Assembly (NCBI RefSeq): GCF_049898325.1
Contig: NZ_JAFCXL010000012.1
Coordinates: 62,001 to 126,000, forward strand
DNA: 64,000 nt
Direction: 5' to 3'
From: JAFCUW01 sp049898325
GTDB taxonomy: Bacteria; Pseudomonadota; Gammaproteobacteria; Burkholderiales; Burkholderiaceae_D
Translations under genes and position numbers: made by a program
Shown: in pieces, positions 8,953 to 18,078 of the stretch
How positions within the stretch are numbered: position 1 is the stretch's first letter
Layout: every line of letters starts with the position of its first letter
Notes under the pieces: generated by a model
Seen by the model: the letters and a program-made list of their open reading frames with translations, nothing else
What the model was told of the DNA's origin: nothing
Databases searched by the model: none

Positions 8953-9768
8953 TCACTTTCCTCCGAAGATACGCTGCAGGAAACCCGGTTTTTCGTAGCT
9001 GGTAAAGCGCAGCGGCAGGTCGGCGCCCAGGAAGCGCGACACCACGTCCTCGTACGCTTCGGCCACATCGGTGCCCTTGAAATGAATCGCCGGGTTGCCC
9101 TGGTTGGACGCGTGCAGCACCGATTCGGACTCCGGAATGATGCCGATCAGGGGAATGCGCAGGATTTCCTGCACGTCCTGGTAGGACAGCATCTCGTCGT
9201 TTTCCACCCGCTTGGGCGAATAGCGGGTAATGAGCAAGTGCTCCTTGACGGGCTCGGCGCCGCTCTGGGCGCGCCGCGACTTGGCCTGGATGATGCCGAG
9301 GATGCGGTCCGAATCGCGCACGGACGACACTTCCGGGTTCGTCACGATGATCGCTTCGTCGGCGAACGTGAGCGCCATCAGGGCGCCGTGCTCGATGCCG
9401 GCGGGCGAATCGCAGACGATGTATTCGAAGCCCATGTTGATCATGTCGTGCAGCACGCGCTCGACGCCTTCTTCCGTGAGGGCATCCTTGTCGCGCGTTT
9501 GCGAGGCCGGCAAGATAAACAGGTTGTCGGAATGCTTGTCCTTGATCAGCGCCTGGTTCAGGGTCGCTTCGCCGTTGACGACGTTGATCAGGTCATACAC
9601 GACGCGCCGTTCGCAACCCATGATCAGGTCGAGATTGCGCAGGCCGACGTCGAAGTCGATGACGGCGGTCTTGTGGCCGCGGGCGGCCAGGCCGGTGGAG
9701 AAGCTGGCGCTGGAGGTGGTCTTGCCGACCCCGCCCTTGCCGGAAGTCACAACAATAATTCGTGCCAC
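8953..9768 (-). CDS. minD: Septum site-determining ATPase MinD
   Basis: MinD is a membrane-binding ParA/Mrp-type ATPase that recruits MinC and is released from the membrane by MinE. The 271-residue protein has the deviant Walker A KGGVGKTT at residues 11-18, the conserved DFDVGLRNLDLIMG, and an amphipathic C-terminal membrane-targeting sequence (GFLQRIFGGK). The start codon is GTG at 9768, preceded by AAAAGGAA. It sits 23 bp after minC and directly before minE. Confidence 0.98.
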   Translation of the reverse strand: MARIIVVTSGKGGVGKTTSSASFSTGLAARGHKTAVIDFDVGLRNLDLIMGCERRVVYDLINVVNGEATLNQALIKDKHSDNLFILPASQTRDKDALTEEGVERVLHDMINMGFEYIVCDSPAGIEHGALMALTFADEAIIVTNPEVSSVRDSDRILGIIQAKSRRAQSGAEPVKEHLLITRYSPKRVENDEMLSYQDVQEILRIPLIGIIPESESVLHASNQGNPAIHFKGTDVAEAYEDVVSRFLGADLPLRFTSYEKPGFLQRIFGGK

Positions 9769-9791
9769 GGATAATTCCTTTTCAATAGGGG

Positions 9792-10568
9792 TCAGTTGCG
9801 GGCGGCCAGGCCGAGCGACAGGATGTCGATGCGGTCGCCCACCAGGCGGATCTGGGCGGGCTGGCGCGCCAGCTCGGGCGGGAAGCCGTCGTCGAACGTA
9901 CGGTACACGCCGGCGATCGACACCAGTTCCGGTGTCAGCGACAGCGCAAAAATGCGGGCGTCGGCGTTGCCCGAGGCACCGGCCAGCGCACGTCCGTGCA
10001 GCTGGGCATAAATATGGATGCTGCCGTCGGCGATCACTTCGGCGCCGTTGTTGACGGCGGCGGTGATGATCAGGTCGCAGCCGCGCGCATAAATGCGCTG
10101 GCCGGCGCGCACCGGGGTGTCGATGATCATGGTGCCCATCACGGGCGCGGGCGCCGGTGCCGGCGCCGGTGCTGCCACCGGGGCCAGCGGCGCCGCCGGC
10201 AGTGGCGCGGGCGCGCCGACGCCGTGCTCGGCCGGGGCGCGCGCGCCGCTGCTGCCGTCGTCGAGCGACAGGCCGTGCGCCTTGATGGCGTCGGCCATGG
10301 CGGCGCTGGCGCCGCGCACGGCGACCGCGTTCAGGCGGTATTTCTTGAGCAACTCGACCAGCGCGCGCCAGTCGATCGGCGGGGCCGTCGCGGCAATGGC
10401 GCTGACATCGATGACGGCGAACTCGTCATCGAAAAAATCGGCCACCCCGCCCGTCATTTGTTTCAACGCGGCGTCGATGGCCAGCGGGTCGGCCGAATGC
10501 AGGATGGTCGAGATGGCGACCACCGTGGAAATCTTGATTTCAATAGGCAGGGACGGGCTTTTTGGCAT
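9792..10568 (-). CDS. minC: Septum site-determining protein MinC
   Basis: MinC inhibits FtsZ polymerisation away from midcell. The 258-residue protein has an N-terminal FtsZ-interacting domain (about 1-100) and a C-terminal beta-helix dimerisation domain (from about 145) with the typical PVRAGQRIYARGCDLIIT and NADARIFALSLTPELVSIAGVY. The domains are joined by an unusually long Ala/Pro-rich linker, about 40 residues, with alternating AP repeats. It is the first gene of the min operon. Confidence 0.96.
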   Translation of the reverse strand: MPKSPSLPIEIKISTVVAISTILHSADPLAIDAALKQMTGGVADFFDDEFAVIDVSAIAATAPPIDWRALVELLKKYRLNAVAVRGASAAMADAIKAHGLSLDDGSSGARAPAEHGVGAPAPLPAAPLAPVAAPAPAPAPAPVMGTMIIDTPVRAGQRIYARGCDLIITAAVNNGAEVIADGSIHIYAQLHGRALAGASGNADARIFALSLTPELVSIAGVYRTFDDGFPPELARQPAQIRLVGDRIDILSLGLAARN

Positions 10569-11008
10569 AAACGCTTTACGAGGGCAGGGGGGTGCCCGTT
10601 TACTGAAGGCACGTGCATTCTACTGTGAAAATTGCGGAAAGGGGAGCTTCCGCAGACACGTGCCAAGGGGCAATATCCCCGGGGGCGGGGGCGATCGTTT
10701 GACACAGATCAGTAAAAGGGGCAATAGGGGGATTGGCGGATTGATTTCAGAATAATTGCTGATAAGATTGACATCGATCAAATGTGACGTAATTGCTGGC
10801 GCCGGCGCGGAATATTTCACCTCGCTGGCGGTCCAATTAGTCTGGCCCAGCGGCCATGCGGGGGGCATCAAATGGCCTGATGGCGCTCTGCCCCCGTGCG
10901 CGCTGGTGTACATTGCAGTAAACCGGTCTTGCCCGCCATGTGGGGGGTGTGGACGCTTGAGCTGTTCATCACAATCGCTGGCCCAGCCAGCACCTTCGGA
11001 GATCCACC
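10569..11008. promoter_or_regulatory. Divergent control region with two FNR/CRP-type boxes
   Basis: This 440-bp gene-free stretch separates minC (minus) from phaA (plus). It contains TTGACATCGATCAA at 10768-10781 and TTGACACAGATCAG at 10699-10712, close to the FNR/Anr consensus TTGAT-N4-ATCAA (nine and eight of ten positions). The boxes start 69 bp apart. They lie 130-210 bp from minC and 230-310 bp from phaA, so which promoter they serve is unclear. I see no convincing small gene. The phaA start has a good ribosome-binding site (CGGAG). Confidence 0.4.
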
Positions 11009-12187
11009 ATGGAAGAAGTTGTCATCGTCGCCGCCGGCCGCACCGCAGTCGGTAAATTTGGCGGCGCGCTCGCCAAGATCGCGGCCGTCGATCTGGGCGC
11101 CCACGTCATCCGCCAGTTGCTGGCGCAAACGGGCATCGACGCGGCCGCCGTCAGTGAAGTCATCATGGGCCAGGTCCTCACCGCCGGCGCCGGCCAGAAT
11201 CCGGCCCGCCAGGCGGCCATCAAGGCCGGCCTGCCCAACATGGTGCCGGCCATGACGATCAACAAGGTGTGCGGCAGCGGCATCAAGGCCACCCACCTGG
11301 CCGCCCAGGCCATCCTGTGCGGCGACGCCGACATCGTCATCGCCGGCGGCCAGGAAAACATGAGCGCCTCGCCGCACGTGCTGCCCAATTCGCGCGATGG
11401 TTTTCGCATGGGCGACACCAAGCTGGTCGACACCATGATCGTCGATGGCCTGTGGGACGCCTTCAACCAGTACCACATGGGCGTGACGGCCGAAAACGTG
11501 GCCGCCAAGTACGACATCTCGCGGGCCCGCCAGGACCAGTTTGCGCTGGCCTCGCAGCAGAAGGCGGAAGCGGCGCAGCTGGCCGGCAAGTTCAAGGACG
11601 AAATCCTGCCCCTGGAGATTCCTTCCAAAAAAGGCGTCACCGTGTTCGACACGGACGAATACCCGAAGCACGGCAGCACCCTGGAAACGCTGGCGGCCCT
11701 GCGCCCCGCGTTCAACAAGGAAGGCACCGTCACCGCCGGCAACGCCTCGGGCCTGAACGACGGCGCCGCCGCCGTCATCATGATGAGCGCCTCCAAAGCC
11801 AAGGCGCTGGGCCTGACCCCGCTGGCGCGCATCAAGGCCTATTCGTCGTCGGGCATCGATCCGGCCATCATGGGCATGGGGCCCGTGTCGGCCACCCGCC
11901 TGTGCCTGCAAAAAGCGGGCTGGACCCACGAAGACGTCGACCTGATGGAAGTCAACGAAGCGTTTGCCGCCCAGGCCGTGGCCGTCAACCAGGAAATGGG
12001 CTGGGATACCAACAAGATCAACGTCAACGGCGGCGCCATCGCGCTGGGCCACCCCATCGGCGCCTCCGGCGCGCGCGTGCTGGTGACCTTGCTGCACGAA
12101 ATGGTGCGCCGTGACGCCAAGCGGGGCCTGGCCAGCTTGTGCATCGGCGGCGGCATGGGCGTGGCGCTGGCGGTCGAACGTGATTAG
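11009..12187 (+). CDS. phaA: Acetyl-CoA acetyltransferase (beta-ketothiolase)
   Basis: This thiolase condenses two acetyl-CoA to acetoacetyl-CoA. The 392-residue protein has the acyl-accepting C88 in INKVCGSGIKA, the catalytic histidine in ALGHPIGASGARV and the second cysteine in SLCIGGGMGVA. It is followed 89 bp later by an acetoacetyl-CoA reductase in the same direction, so the natural reading is polyhydroxybutyrate precursor supply; the PHB synthase phaC is not in this window. A role in fatty-acid or ketone degradation is possible but less likely given the neighbour. Confidence 0.93.
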   Translation: MEEVVIVAAGRTAVGKFGGALAKIAAVDLGAHVIRQLLAQTGIDAAAVSEVIMGQVLTAGAGQNPARQAAIKAGLPNMVPAMTINKVCGSGIKATHLAAQAILCGDADIVIAGGQENMSASPHVLPNSRDGFRMGDTKLVDTMIVDGLWDAFNQYHMGVTAENVAAKYDISRARQDQFALASQQKAEAAQLAGKFKDEILPLEIPSKKGVTVFDTDEYPKHGSTLETLAALRPAFNKEGTVTAGNASGLNDGAAAVIMMSASKAKALGLTPLARIKAYSSSGIDPAIMGMGPVSATRLCLQKAGWTHEDVDLMEVNEAFAAQAVAVNQEMGWDTNKINVNGGAIALGHPIGASGARVLVTLLHEMVRRDAKRGLASLCIGGGMGVALAVERD

Positions 12188-12276
12188 TCGTTAGCGGCAG
12201 GGAAGGGCGGGGCAGCACAAGCACACGCGTTGGACAACACACGCGGGAATCTTTACAAAAATAAAGGAGCAGAGAC

Positions 12277-13017
12277 ATGTCAAGAGTTGCATTGGTAACG
12301 GGCGGTATGGGCGGGCTGGGCGAAGCGGTGTGCATCAAGCTGGCCGCGCTGGGCTACAAGGTGGTCACCACCTATTCACCCGGCAACACCAAAGTCGACA
12401 GCTGGTTGTCGCAAACGCGCGAGATGGGCTTCGATTTCAAGGCCTACGAGTGCGACGTCGCCGATTACGATTCGGCGGCGCGGGCCATCGCCCGCATCAC
12501 GGACGAAGTGGGCCCCGTCGACGTGCTGGTCAACAATGCCGGCATCACCCGCGACATGACGTTCAAAAAAATGGACAAGCCGAACTGGGACCTGGTCATG
12601 CGCACCAACCTCGATTCCGTGTTCAACATGACCAAGCCCGTCTGCGACGGCATGGTCGAACGGGGCTGGGGCCGCATCATCAACATCTCCTCCGTCAACG
12701 GCCAGAAGGGCGCCTTTGGCCAGACCAACTATTCCGCCGCCAAGGCCGGCATCCACGGCTTTACCAAGGCGCTGGCGCTGGAAGTGGCGCGCAAGGGCGT
12801 CACCGTCAACACCATCTCGCCCGGCTACATCGGCACCAAGATGGTCACCGCCATCGACAAGGACGTGCTCGACACCAAGATCATCCCGCAAATTCCCATG
12901 GGCCGCCTGGGCAAACCGGAAGAAGTGGCGGGCCTGGTGGCTTACCTGTCATCGGACGAGGCCGCTTTCGTCACGGGCGCCAACATCGCCATCAACGGCG
13001 GACAGCACATGTCCTGA
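12277..13017 (+). CDS. phaB: Acetoacetyl-CoA reductase
   Basis: A 246-residue short-chain dehydrogenase that reduces acetoacetyl-CoA to (R)-3-hydroxybutyryl-CoA with NADPH. The cofactor loop is TGGMGGLGEA, NNAGITRD follows, and the catalytic tyrosine and lysine are in TNYSAAKAG. The segment VNTISPGYIGTKMV is typical of PhaB. A strong AAAGGAG precedes the ATG. Together with phaA it supplies the monomer for polyhydroxybutyrate storage granules. A strong terminator follows. Confidence 0.95.
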   Translation: MSRVALVTGGMGGLGEAVCIKLAALGYKVVTTYSPGNTKVDSWLSQTREMGFDFKAYECDVADYDSAARAIARITDEVGPVDVLVNNAGITRDMTFKKMDKPNWDLVMRTNLDSVFNMTKPVCDGMVERGWGRIINISSVNGQKGAFGQTNYSAAKAGIHGFTKALALEVARKGVTVNTISPGYIGTKMVTAIDKDVLDTKIIPQIPMGRLGKPEEVAGLVAYLSSDEAAFVTGANIAINGGQHMS

Positions 13018-13071
13018 GGCCGCCGCTGGCGGGTGCTCGCAGGCGCCGCGCTAGCGGCCCTGCGCAAACAA

Positions 13072-13109
13072 CGGGGGGCTGGCACGGCGTGCCGGCCCCC
13101 CGTTTTTTT
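13072..13109 (+). terminator. Rho-independent terminator after phaB
   Basis: A long GC hairpin (arms GGGGGGCTGGCAC and GTGCCGGCCCCCC) is followed by seven T. It lies 55 bp after the phaB stop and closes the phaA-phaB unit. Confidence 0.92.
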
Positions 13110-13272
13110 GCGCCATCCCGGTTCCACCCTGACTGCCTCGTCAGTGGTTTGACGGTCGCGTCACGTCGCATGATGGGGAAACAGGGCTAGCCGTGCAGTA
13201 CGCAGTCAATACCTGCTTTTGCGTGGCGGGGCGGTGCGCTACAATCCTTGCATTGCCACCGAAAGAGCGCCC

Positions 13273-14229
13273 ATGCCCGCCAGTCCCACTTCGCTGTTCC
13301 CGCCCATTCTGCCCAACCGTCAAGGCATGCTTGAGGTCGGCGGCGGACACACGATTTACTGGGAAGAGGTGGGCAATCCCGACGGCGTGCCCGTCATTTT
13401 CCTGCACGGCGGCCCGGGCGCCGGCCTGTCTCCCCAGCACCGGCGCTTTTTCGACCCGCGCTACTACCGCATCATCCTGTTCGACCAGCGCGGCGCGGGC
13501 AAATCGACCCCGCTGGGCGAATGGCGCAACAACACCACCGCGCTGCTGATCGAGGACATCGAAACGCTGCGCGTCAAATTCGATGTCGCCCGCTGGCTGG
13601 TGTTCGGCGGCTCGTGGGGCTCGACGCTGGCGCTTGCCTATGGCCAGGCCCATCCCGAGCGCTGCCTGGGGTTTGTCCTGCGCGGCATTTTTCTGTGCAC
13701 GGCCAGCGAAATCGAGTGGTTCCTGTATGGCATCGAAGCGTTCTATCCGGAGCTGTACGACGATTTCATCGCGCCCATTCCGCCCCACGAGCGGGGCGAT
13801 CTGCTCAAGGCCTACACCAGCCGCATGCTCAGCGACGATCCGGCCCGCTACTGGCCGGCGGCGCGCGCCTGGAGCCGCTTCGAAGGGCGCCGCGTGTTCC
13901 TGCTGCCGCAAGCGGAGGAAGCCGCCTCCGACACGCTCGACCTGGGTGTCGGCCGCCTCGAGTCGCACTACATGGCCAACCTGGGATTCCTGCGCGAAGG
14001 CCAGTTGCTCAGCGAACTGCCGCGCATCGCCCACCTGCCGGCGATGATCGTGCAGGGCCGCTACGATGTCATTTGCCCGCCCGTTTCGGCCTACCGCCTG
14101 CACCAGGCCTGGCCCGGCTCGCAGCTGCGGATGATCGTCGATGGCGGCCACGGCGCGCTCGAAACGGGCATCGCCGCCGCGCTGGTCGACGCCACCGAGC
14201 GCTTCAAGCGCAAGGGGCGCTTTGACTGA
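13273..14229 (+). CDS. pip: Proline iminopeptidase
   Basis: A 318-residue cytosolic alpha/beta hydrolase of peptidase family S33 that removes N-terminal proline from peptides. The oxyanion-hole motif HGGPGAG is at about 45-51, the nucleophile S114 is in FGGSWGSTLAL, and the acid and base are in GRYDVICPP and DGGHGA. The ATG at 13273 (MPASPTSLFPPI) matches the usual family start; an open extension upstream looks non-coding. It is a single gene between the phaB terminator and a small membrane protein. Confidence 0.93.
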   Translation: MPASPTSLFPPILPNRQGMLEVGGGHTIYWEEVGNPDGVPVIFLHGGPGAGLSPQHRRFFDPRYYRIILFDQRGAGKSTPLGEWRNNTTALLIEDIETLRVKFDVARWLVFGGSWGSTLALAYGQAHPERCLGFVLRGIFLCTASEIEWFLYGIEAFYPELYDDFIAPIPPHERGDLLKAYTSRMLSDDPARYWPAARAWSRFEGRRVFLLPQAEEAASDTLDLGVGRLESHYMANLGFLREGQLLSELPRIAHLPAMIVQGRYDVICPPVSAYRLHQAWPGSQLRMIVDGGHGALETGIAAALVDATERFKRKGRFD

Positions 14230-14358
14230 ACGGTGACGGCGCCGCCGTGGCATCTCTGTGCTGGCTGCTAGGTAGTAGCCCCAAGTTACCCGCGTCCGGC
14301 TGGCTGCTACACTGCCGGGCGAGCAATCAATTATTCAATACCAAGGGAGATCCCGGCC

Positions 14359-14805
14359 ATGAACATCCAGATCGCCGACATCGGCCACGTGATCCAGCTG
14401 GCCATCGCCCCCGTGTTCCTGCTCACGGGGGTGGCCACCAAGCTGACCGTGCTGACGAACCGGCTGGCGCGCATCATCGACCGTTCGCGGGTGCTGGAAG
14501 ACCGGCTGGAAATCGCCGCCGACGAGCGCTGGGTGTCCGAACTCGACATCCTGTACGGCCGCGCCCACCTGATCAACGCGGCCATCACCCTGTCGACCTG
14601 CTGCGGCCTGCTGATCTGCCTGGTAATCGCCATGCTGTTCCTGGGCGACACCACCAGCCTGCCGCTGGACCGCTATATCGCCGGCAGCTTCGTGCTGGCC
14701 ATGGTGGGCCTGATCGGCAGCTTCGTCTTTCTGCTGCGCGAAATCTTTATCGCCTCCAAACACATGCGGCTGGCGCATAATGCGCGCCGCGCGCGCAAAT
14801 ATTAA
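14359..14805 (+). CDS. DUF2721 family membrane protein
   Basis: A 148-residue inner-membrane protein of the DUF2721 family, function unknown. The sequence shows a first hydrophobic stretch (IQLAIAPVFLLTGVATKLTVL), a charged helix with NRLARIIDRSRVLEDRLE, then two further membrane segments around residues 75-95 and 113-132. The tail is basic. Preceded by AGGGAG at 14345-14350. No neighbour gives a functional hint. Confidence 0.8.
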   Translation: MNIQIADIGHVIQLAIAPVFLLTGVATKLTVLTNRLARIIDRSRVLEDRLEIAADERWVSELDILYGRAHLINAAITLSTCCGLLICLVIAMLFLGDTTSLPLDRYIAGSFVLAMVGLIGSFVFLLREIFIASKHMRLAHNARRARKY

Positions 14806-14851
14806 GAGGCCGCGCAGCCGCAGTGTCTTCCCTCATTACCGGATTTTTGCC

Positions 14852-15307
14852 ATGCACGATTATCAACGCCCACCCACCCTGCACCGTTACGCGCCCCGCG
14901 CCGAACTGAGCGCCGCCTTGCTCGAGGGCCAGTTCCGCCTGACGCCCGCCAACCAGGCCCTGGTGCTGTCGTTTTCCACCCGCTGGGACGACGTCCTGTT
15001 CGACCAGTACGCCGCTGACGGCGCCTGCCTGGTGATCCACAACACGGAACTATTCGGCGAACGGCTCCATCGCGCCGTGCAGAAAACCTTGCCCAGCTGG
15101 GCCGGCATCGATGGCGTCGTCGAATACGGCGCCCGTGCCGCCCTGGGCGCCTTGTTCACCAAGTCGCTGGCCGAAGCGCACGAACACGAATGGCAGTTCG
15201 CCTGGCGGCCCATGTCGCCGCAGGCGCGCATGAATGCGCTGACGGTCAAGATTGGCAATATCGAGAGCTTCGCCGAGATTCGCGAGCGGGGCAGCTACGC
15301 CGCCTGA
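14852..15307 (+). CDS. Uncharacterised protein
   Basis: A 151-residue protein I do not recognise. It has no signal peptide or membrane segment and a mixed charged and aromatic composition. The part FTKSLAEAHEHEWQFAW near residue 105 recalls proteins whose function is unknown, and I do not assign a domain. The start at 14852 (MHDYQRPPTL) was chosen because the upstream open part is Arg-rich and overlaps a preceding non-coding gap. It lies 46 bp after the DUF2721 gene in the same direction, so the two may be co-transcribed. Confidence 0.7.
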   Translation: MHDYQRPPTLHRYAPRAELSAALLEGQFRLTPANQALVLSFSTRWDDVLFDQYAADGACLVIHNTELFGERLHRAVQKTLPSWAGIDGVVEYGARAALGALFTKSLAEAHEHEWQFAWRPMSPQARMNALTVKIGNIESFAEIRERGSYAA

Positions 15308-15319
15308 GACGCGCTGGTC

Positions 15320-15883
15320 CTAGTCGGGGCGGTCCAGCCTGAGCAGGACTGCCGCCATCATCCTCGCAATATCCTGGCGCACCAGGCTTGCCCCCACCAT
15401 GCCCGGCACATAGAACTTCGGTTCGATGGTGGCGTGGTAGACCAGCCGGGTGCCGCCGTCGGCGAGCGGCGTCAGCTCCCAGCTGCAGCGGTACACCTTC
15501 ATGTCGCCGTCGACCAGGCTGACGTCGAGCCGGTTCGGCGCCTGCTCGTGCACCTGCACCACCAGGTGGATATCGCGGCTGAAAAACAGCAGGCGGGCGG
15601 CGCCGTGCTGTTCGATGGTCACCTTGTCGCCTTCGCGCGCGACCACCCTGGCGCTTTTCAGGTCGGGGACATACTCGGCCATGCGGTTGTAGTCGGTGAG
15701 GATGCGCCACACGGCCGCCGGCGTGGCCGCCACCGTGCCGCTCGAGGCGATCCGGTACAGCTTGCCCCCATCGGCACCGGCCACCCGCTCCACTGTCAGT
15801 TCCAGCGGCGCCGCGGCCAGCGCCGGCACCCCTGCCGACAAGGTGCAAGCGAGCAGCAGCAGGCGGAAAAAGGCGATTAACAT
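15320..15883 (-). CDS. START-like (SRPBCC) periplasmic protein
   Basis: A 187-residue protein with a clear signal peptide (LIAFFRLLLLACTLSAGVPALA) followed by a SRPBCC/polyketide-cyclase-like fold. The recognisable stretch is SSGTVAATPAAVWRILTDYNRMAEYVPDL, typical of lipid- or coenzyme-Q-binding START-like proteins. The ligand is unknown. Its 3' end faces the preceding plus-strand gene with a 12-bp gap, and it is divergent from fadH. Confidence 0.82.
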   Translation of the reverse strand: MLIAFFRLLLLACTLSAGVPALAAAPLELTVERVAGADGGKLYRIASSGTVAATPAAVWRILTDYNRMAEYVPDLKSARVVAREGDKVTIEQHGAARLLFFSRDIHLVVQVHEQAPNRLDVSLVDGDMKVYRCSWELTPLADGGTRLVYHATIEPKFYVPGMVGASLVRQDIARMMAAVLLRLDRPD

Positions 15884-16016
15884 TTGTCGAGCGTAACATG
15901 CACGCTGACATAGCCGTCGCGTGTGCCTGTATCGTGCGCCCCCTGCGGACGATTAGAGCCACCGGTCTAGCCAATCCGCGGTTAAATGCCGCTTGTCCGC
16001 CACTTGCGAAATTGCC

Positions 16017-18041
16017 ATGACCAGCCCCTTTCCGCACCTGCTCGCCCCCCTCGACCTGGGATTTACCACCTTGCGCAACCGCGTCATCATGGGTTCCATG
16101 CACACGGGGCTGGAAGACCGGTTTTATCACTACGGCAAGCTGGCGGCGTTTTACCGCGAGCGCGCCCGCGGCGGGGTGGGCCTGATCGTCACCGGCGGCA
16201 TCTCGCCCAATCGCGAAGGCTGGTTGCTGCCGTTTGGCGGCACCATGAATTTTGCGGGCGACGTCTTCAATCACCGCAAGGTCACCCGCGCCGTGCACGA
16301 GGAGGGCGGCAAGATCGTCATGCAGATCCTGCACGCGGGCCGCTATGGCTACCAGCCGCTGGTGGTGTCGGCGTCGACCAAAAAATCGCCCATTTCGCCG
16401 TTCAAGCCGCGCGCACTGAGTGGCCGCGGCATCGAGCGCACCATCGCCGCGTATGCCCGCTGCGCCGCGCTGGCGCAGGCGGCCGGCTACGACGGCGTCG
16501 AAGTGATGGGCAGCGAAGGCTATCTGCTCAACCAGTTCCTGTGCGCGCGCACCAACACCCGCACCGACGCCTGGGGCGGCGGCATCGAGGGGCGCATGCG
16601 CCTGGCGGTGGACATCGTCAAGCGCATCCGCGCCAGGGTGGGGCCGCAGTTCATCATCATGTACCGCCACTCGCTGCTCGACCTGGTCGAAGGGGGCAAC
16701 ACCTGGGATGAGGTGGTGGCGGTGGCCAGGGCGCTCGAGGCGGCCGGCGTGACCATCCTCAACAGCGGCTACGGCTGGCACGAGGCGCGCATTCCCACCA
16801 TCGTCACCTCGGTGCCGCGCGCGGCGTTCGCCTCGCTGGCGGGGCGCCTGCGCCAGCAGGTGGGCATTCCCGTGGTGGCGTCGAACCGCATCAACATGCC
16901 GCACGACGCCGAGGCCCTGCTCGCCGGCGGCGACTGCGACCTGGTGTCGATGGCGCGGCCGTTCCTGGCCGACGCCGATTTCGTCAACAAGGCCGCCGCC
17001 GGCCGCGCCGACGAGATCAATACCTGCATCGGCTGCAACCAGGCCTGCCTCGATCACACCTTCGCCAACCAGCGCGCCTCGTGCCTGGTCAACCCGCGCG
17101 CCTGCCATGAGACGGAACTGGTGTACGCCAAGGCGAAGCAGGCGAAGAAAGTGGCGGTGGTGGGAGCCGGTCCGGCCGGCCTGTCGGCCGCCACCGTCGC
17201 CGCCGAATGCGGCCACGACGTCACCCTGTTCGACAGCGCCGCCAGCATCGGCGGCCAGTTCAAGATCGCCATGCAGATTCCCGGCAAGGAGGAGTTCGCC
17301 GAGACGCTGCGCTATTTTGGCCGCAAGATCGCCACCACCGGCGTCAAGCTGGTGCTGGGGCGGCGCGTCACGGCGGCCGAGCTGCAGGGGTTCGACCACG
17401 TCATCGTCGCCACCGGCATCCAGGTACGCATGCCCGCCATTGCCGGCATCGACCATCCGAAAGTGCTGTCCTACCTCGACGTGCTCGAGCGCCACGCGCC
17501 GGTGGGCGACAAGGTCGCCATCATCGGCGCCGGCGGCATCGGCTTCGACGTCGGCGAGTACCTGCTGCACGACGAGGACGCGGTGCTGCCGATGCCGCTC
17601 GAAGCGTGGACGCGCGAGTGGGGCGTCGATCTGTCGGTGAGCAGTCCGGGCGGCTTGACGACGCCGCTGCCCGTCACCCCGCGCCGCAAGCTGTGGCTGC
17701 TGCAGCGCAAGACCACGCGGCCCGGCGCGGGCCTGGGCAAAACCAGCGGCTGGGTGCACCGCGCCACCTTGCTGCGCGGCGGCGTCACCATGCTGGCGGG
17801 GGTGCAGTACGATCGGATCGATGACGCCGGCCTGCACATCACCGTGGGCGGCCAGGCGCAGCTGCTCGACGTCGACAACGTGATCATCTGCGCGGGGCAG
17901 GACAGCCTGGCCGAACTGATGCCGCCCGAAGGAACCAGGGGCGGGCCGACGTTTCATAAAATCGGCGGCGCCGCGCTGGCGGCCGAACTCGATGCCAAGC
18001 GGGCCATCCGCGAAGGGGCGGAACTGGCCGCGCGCCTGTAG
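16017..18041 (+). CDS. fadH: NADPH-dependent 2,4-dienoyl-CoA reductase
   Basis: This flavoenzyme reduces 2,4-dienoyl-CoA intermediates during beta-oxidation of unsaturated fatty acids. The 674-residue length matches E. coli FadH (672). The N-terminal Old Yellow Enzyme-like barrel holds FMN (about 1-340). A 4Fe-4S cysteine set follows in CIGCNQACL and CLVNPRAC, and the C-terminal part has a FAD/NADPH fold with VAVVGAGPAGLSAA. I chose the ATG at 16017 (MTSPFPHLLAPL) over an in-frame ATG eight codons earlier, by homology. Confidence 0.93.
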   Translation: MTSPFPHLLAPLDLGFTTLRNRVIMGSMHTGLEDRFYHYGKLAAFYRERARGGVGLIVTGGISPNREGWLLPFGGTMNFAGDVFNHRKVTRAVHEEGGKIVMQILHAGRYGYQPLVVSASTKKSPISPFKPRALSGRGIERTIAAYARCAALAQAAGYDGVEVMGSEGYLLNQFLCARTNTRTDAWGGGIEGRMRLAVDIVKRIRARVGPQFIIMYRHSLLDLVEGGNTWDEVVAVARALEAAGVTILNSGYGWHEARIPTIVTSVPRAAFASLAGRLRQQVGIPVVASNRINMPHDAEALLAGGDCDLVSMARPFLADADFVNKAAAGRADEINTCIGCNQACLDHTFANQRASCLVNPRACHETELVYAKAKQAKKVAVVGAGPAGLSAATVAAECGHDVTLFDSAASIGGQFKIAMQIPGKEEFAETLRYFGRKIATTGVKLVLGRRVTAAELQGFDHVIVATGIQVRMPAIAGIDHPKVLSYLDVLERHAPVGDKVAIIGAGGIGFDVGEYLLHDEDAVLPMPLEAWTREWGVDLSVSSPGGLTTPLPVTPRRKLWLLQRKTTRPGAGLGKTSGWVHRATLLRGGVTMLAGVQYDRIDDAGLHITVGGQAQLLDVDNVIICAGQDSLAELMPPEGTRGGPTFHKIGGAALAAELDAKRAIREGAELAARL

Positions 18042-18078
18042 CGGCAAGCGGCCTGGCGGGCGCCAGGCGCGGTCTGAC

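Noticed and set aside
15246..18047. A 933-codon minus-strand open frame
   Set aside because: Antisense to fadH, no family motifs, composition typical of a shadow frame.
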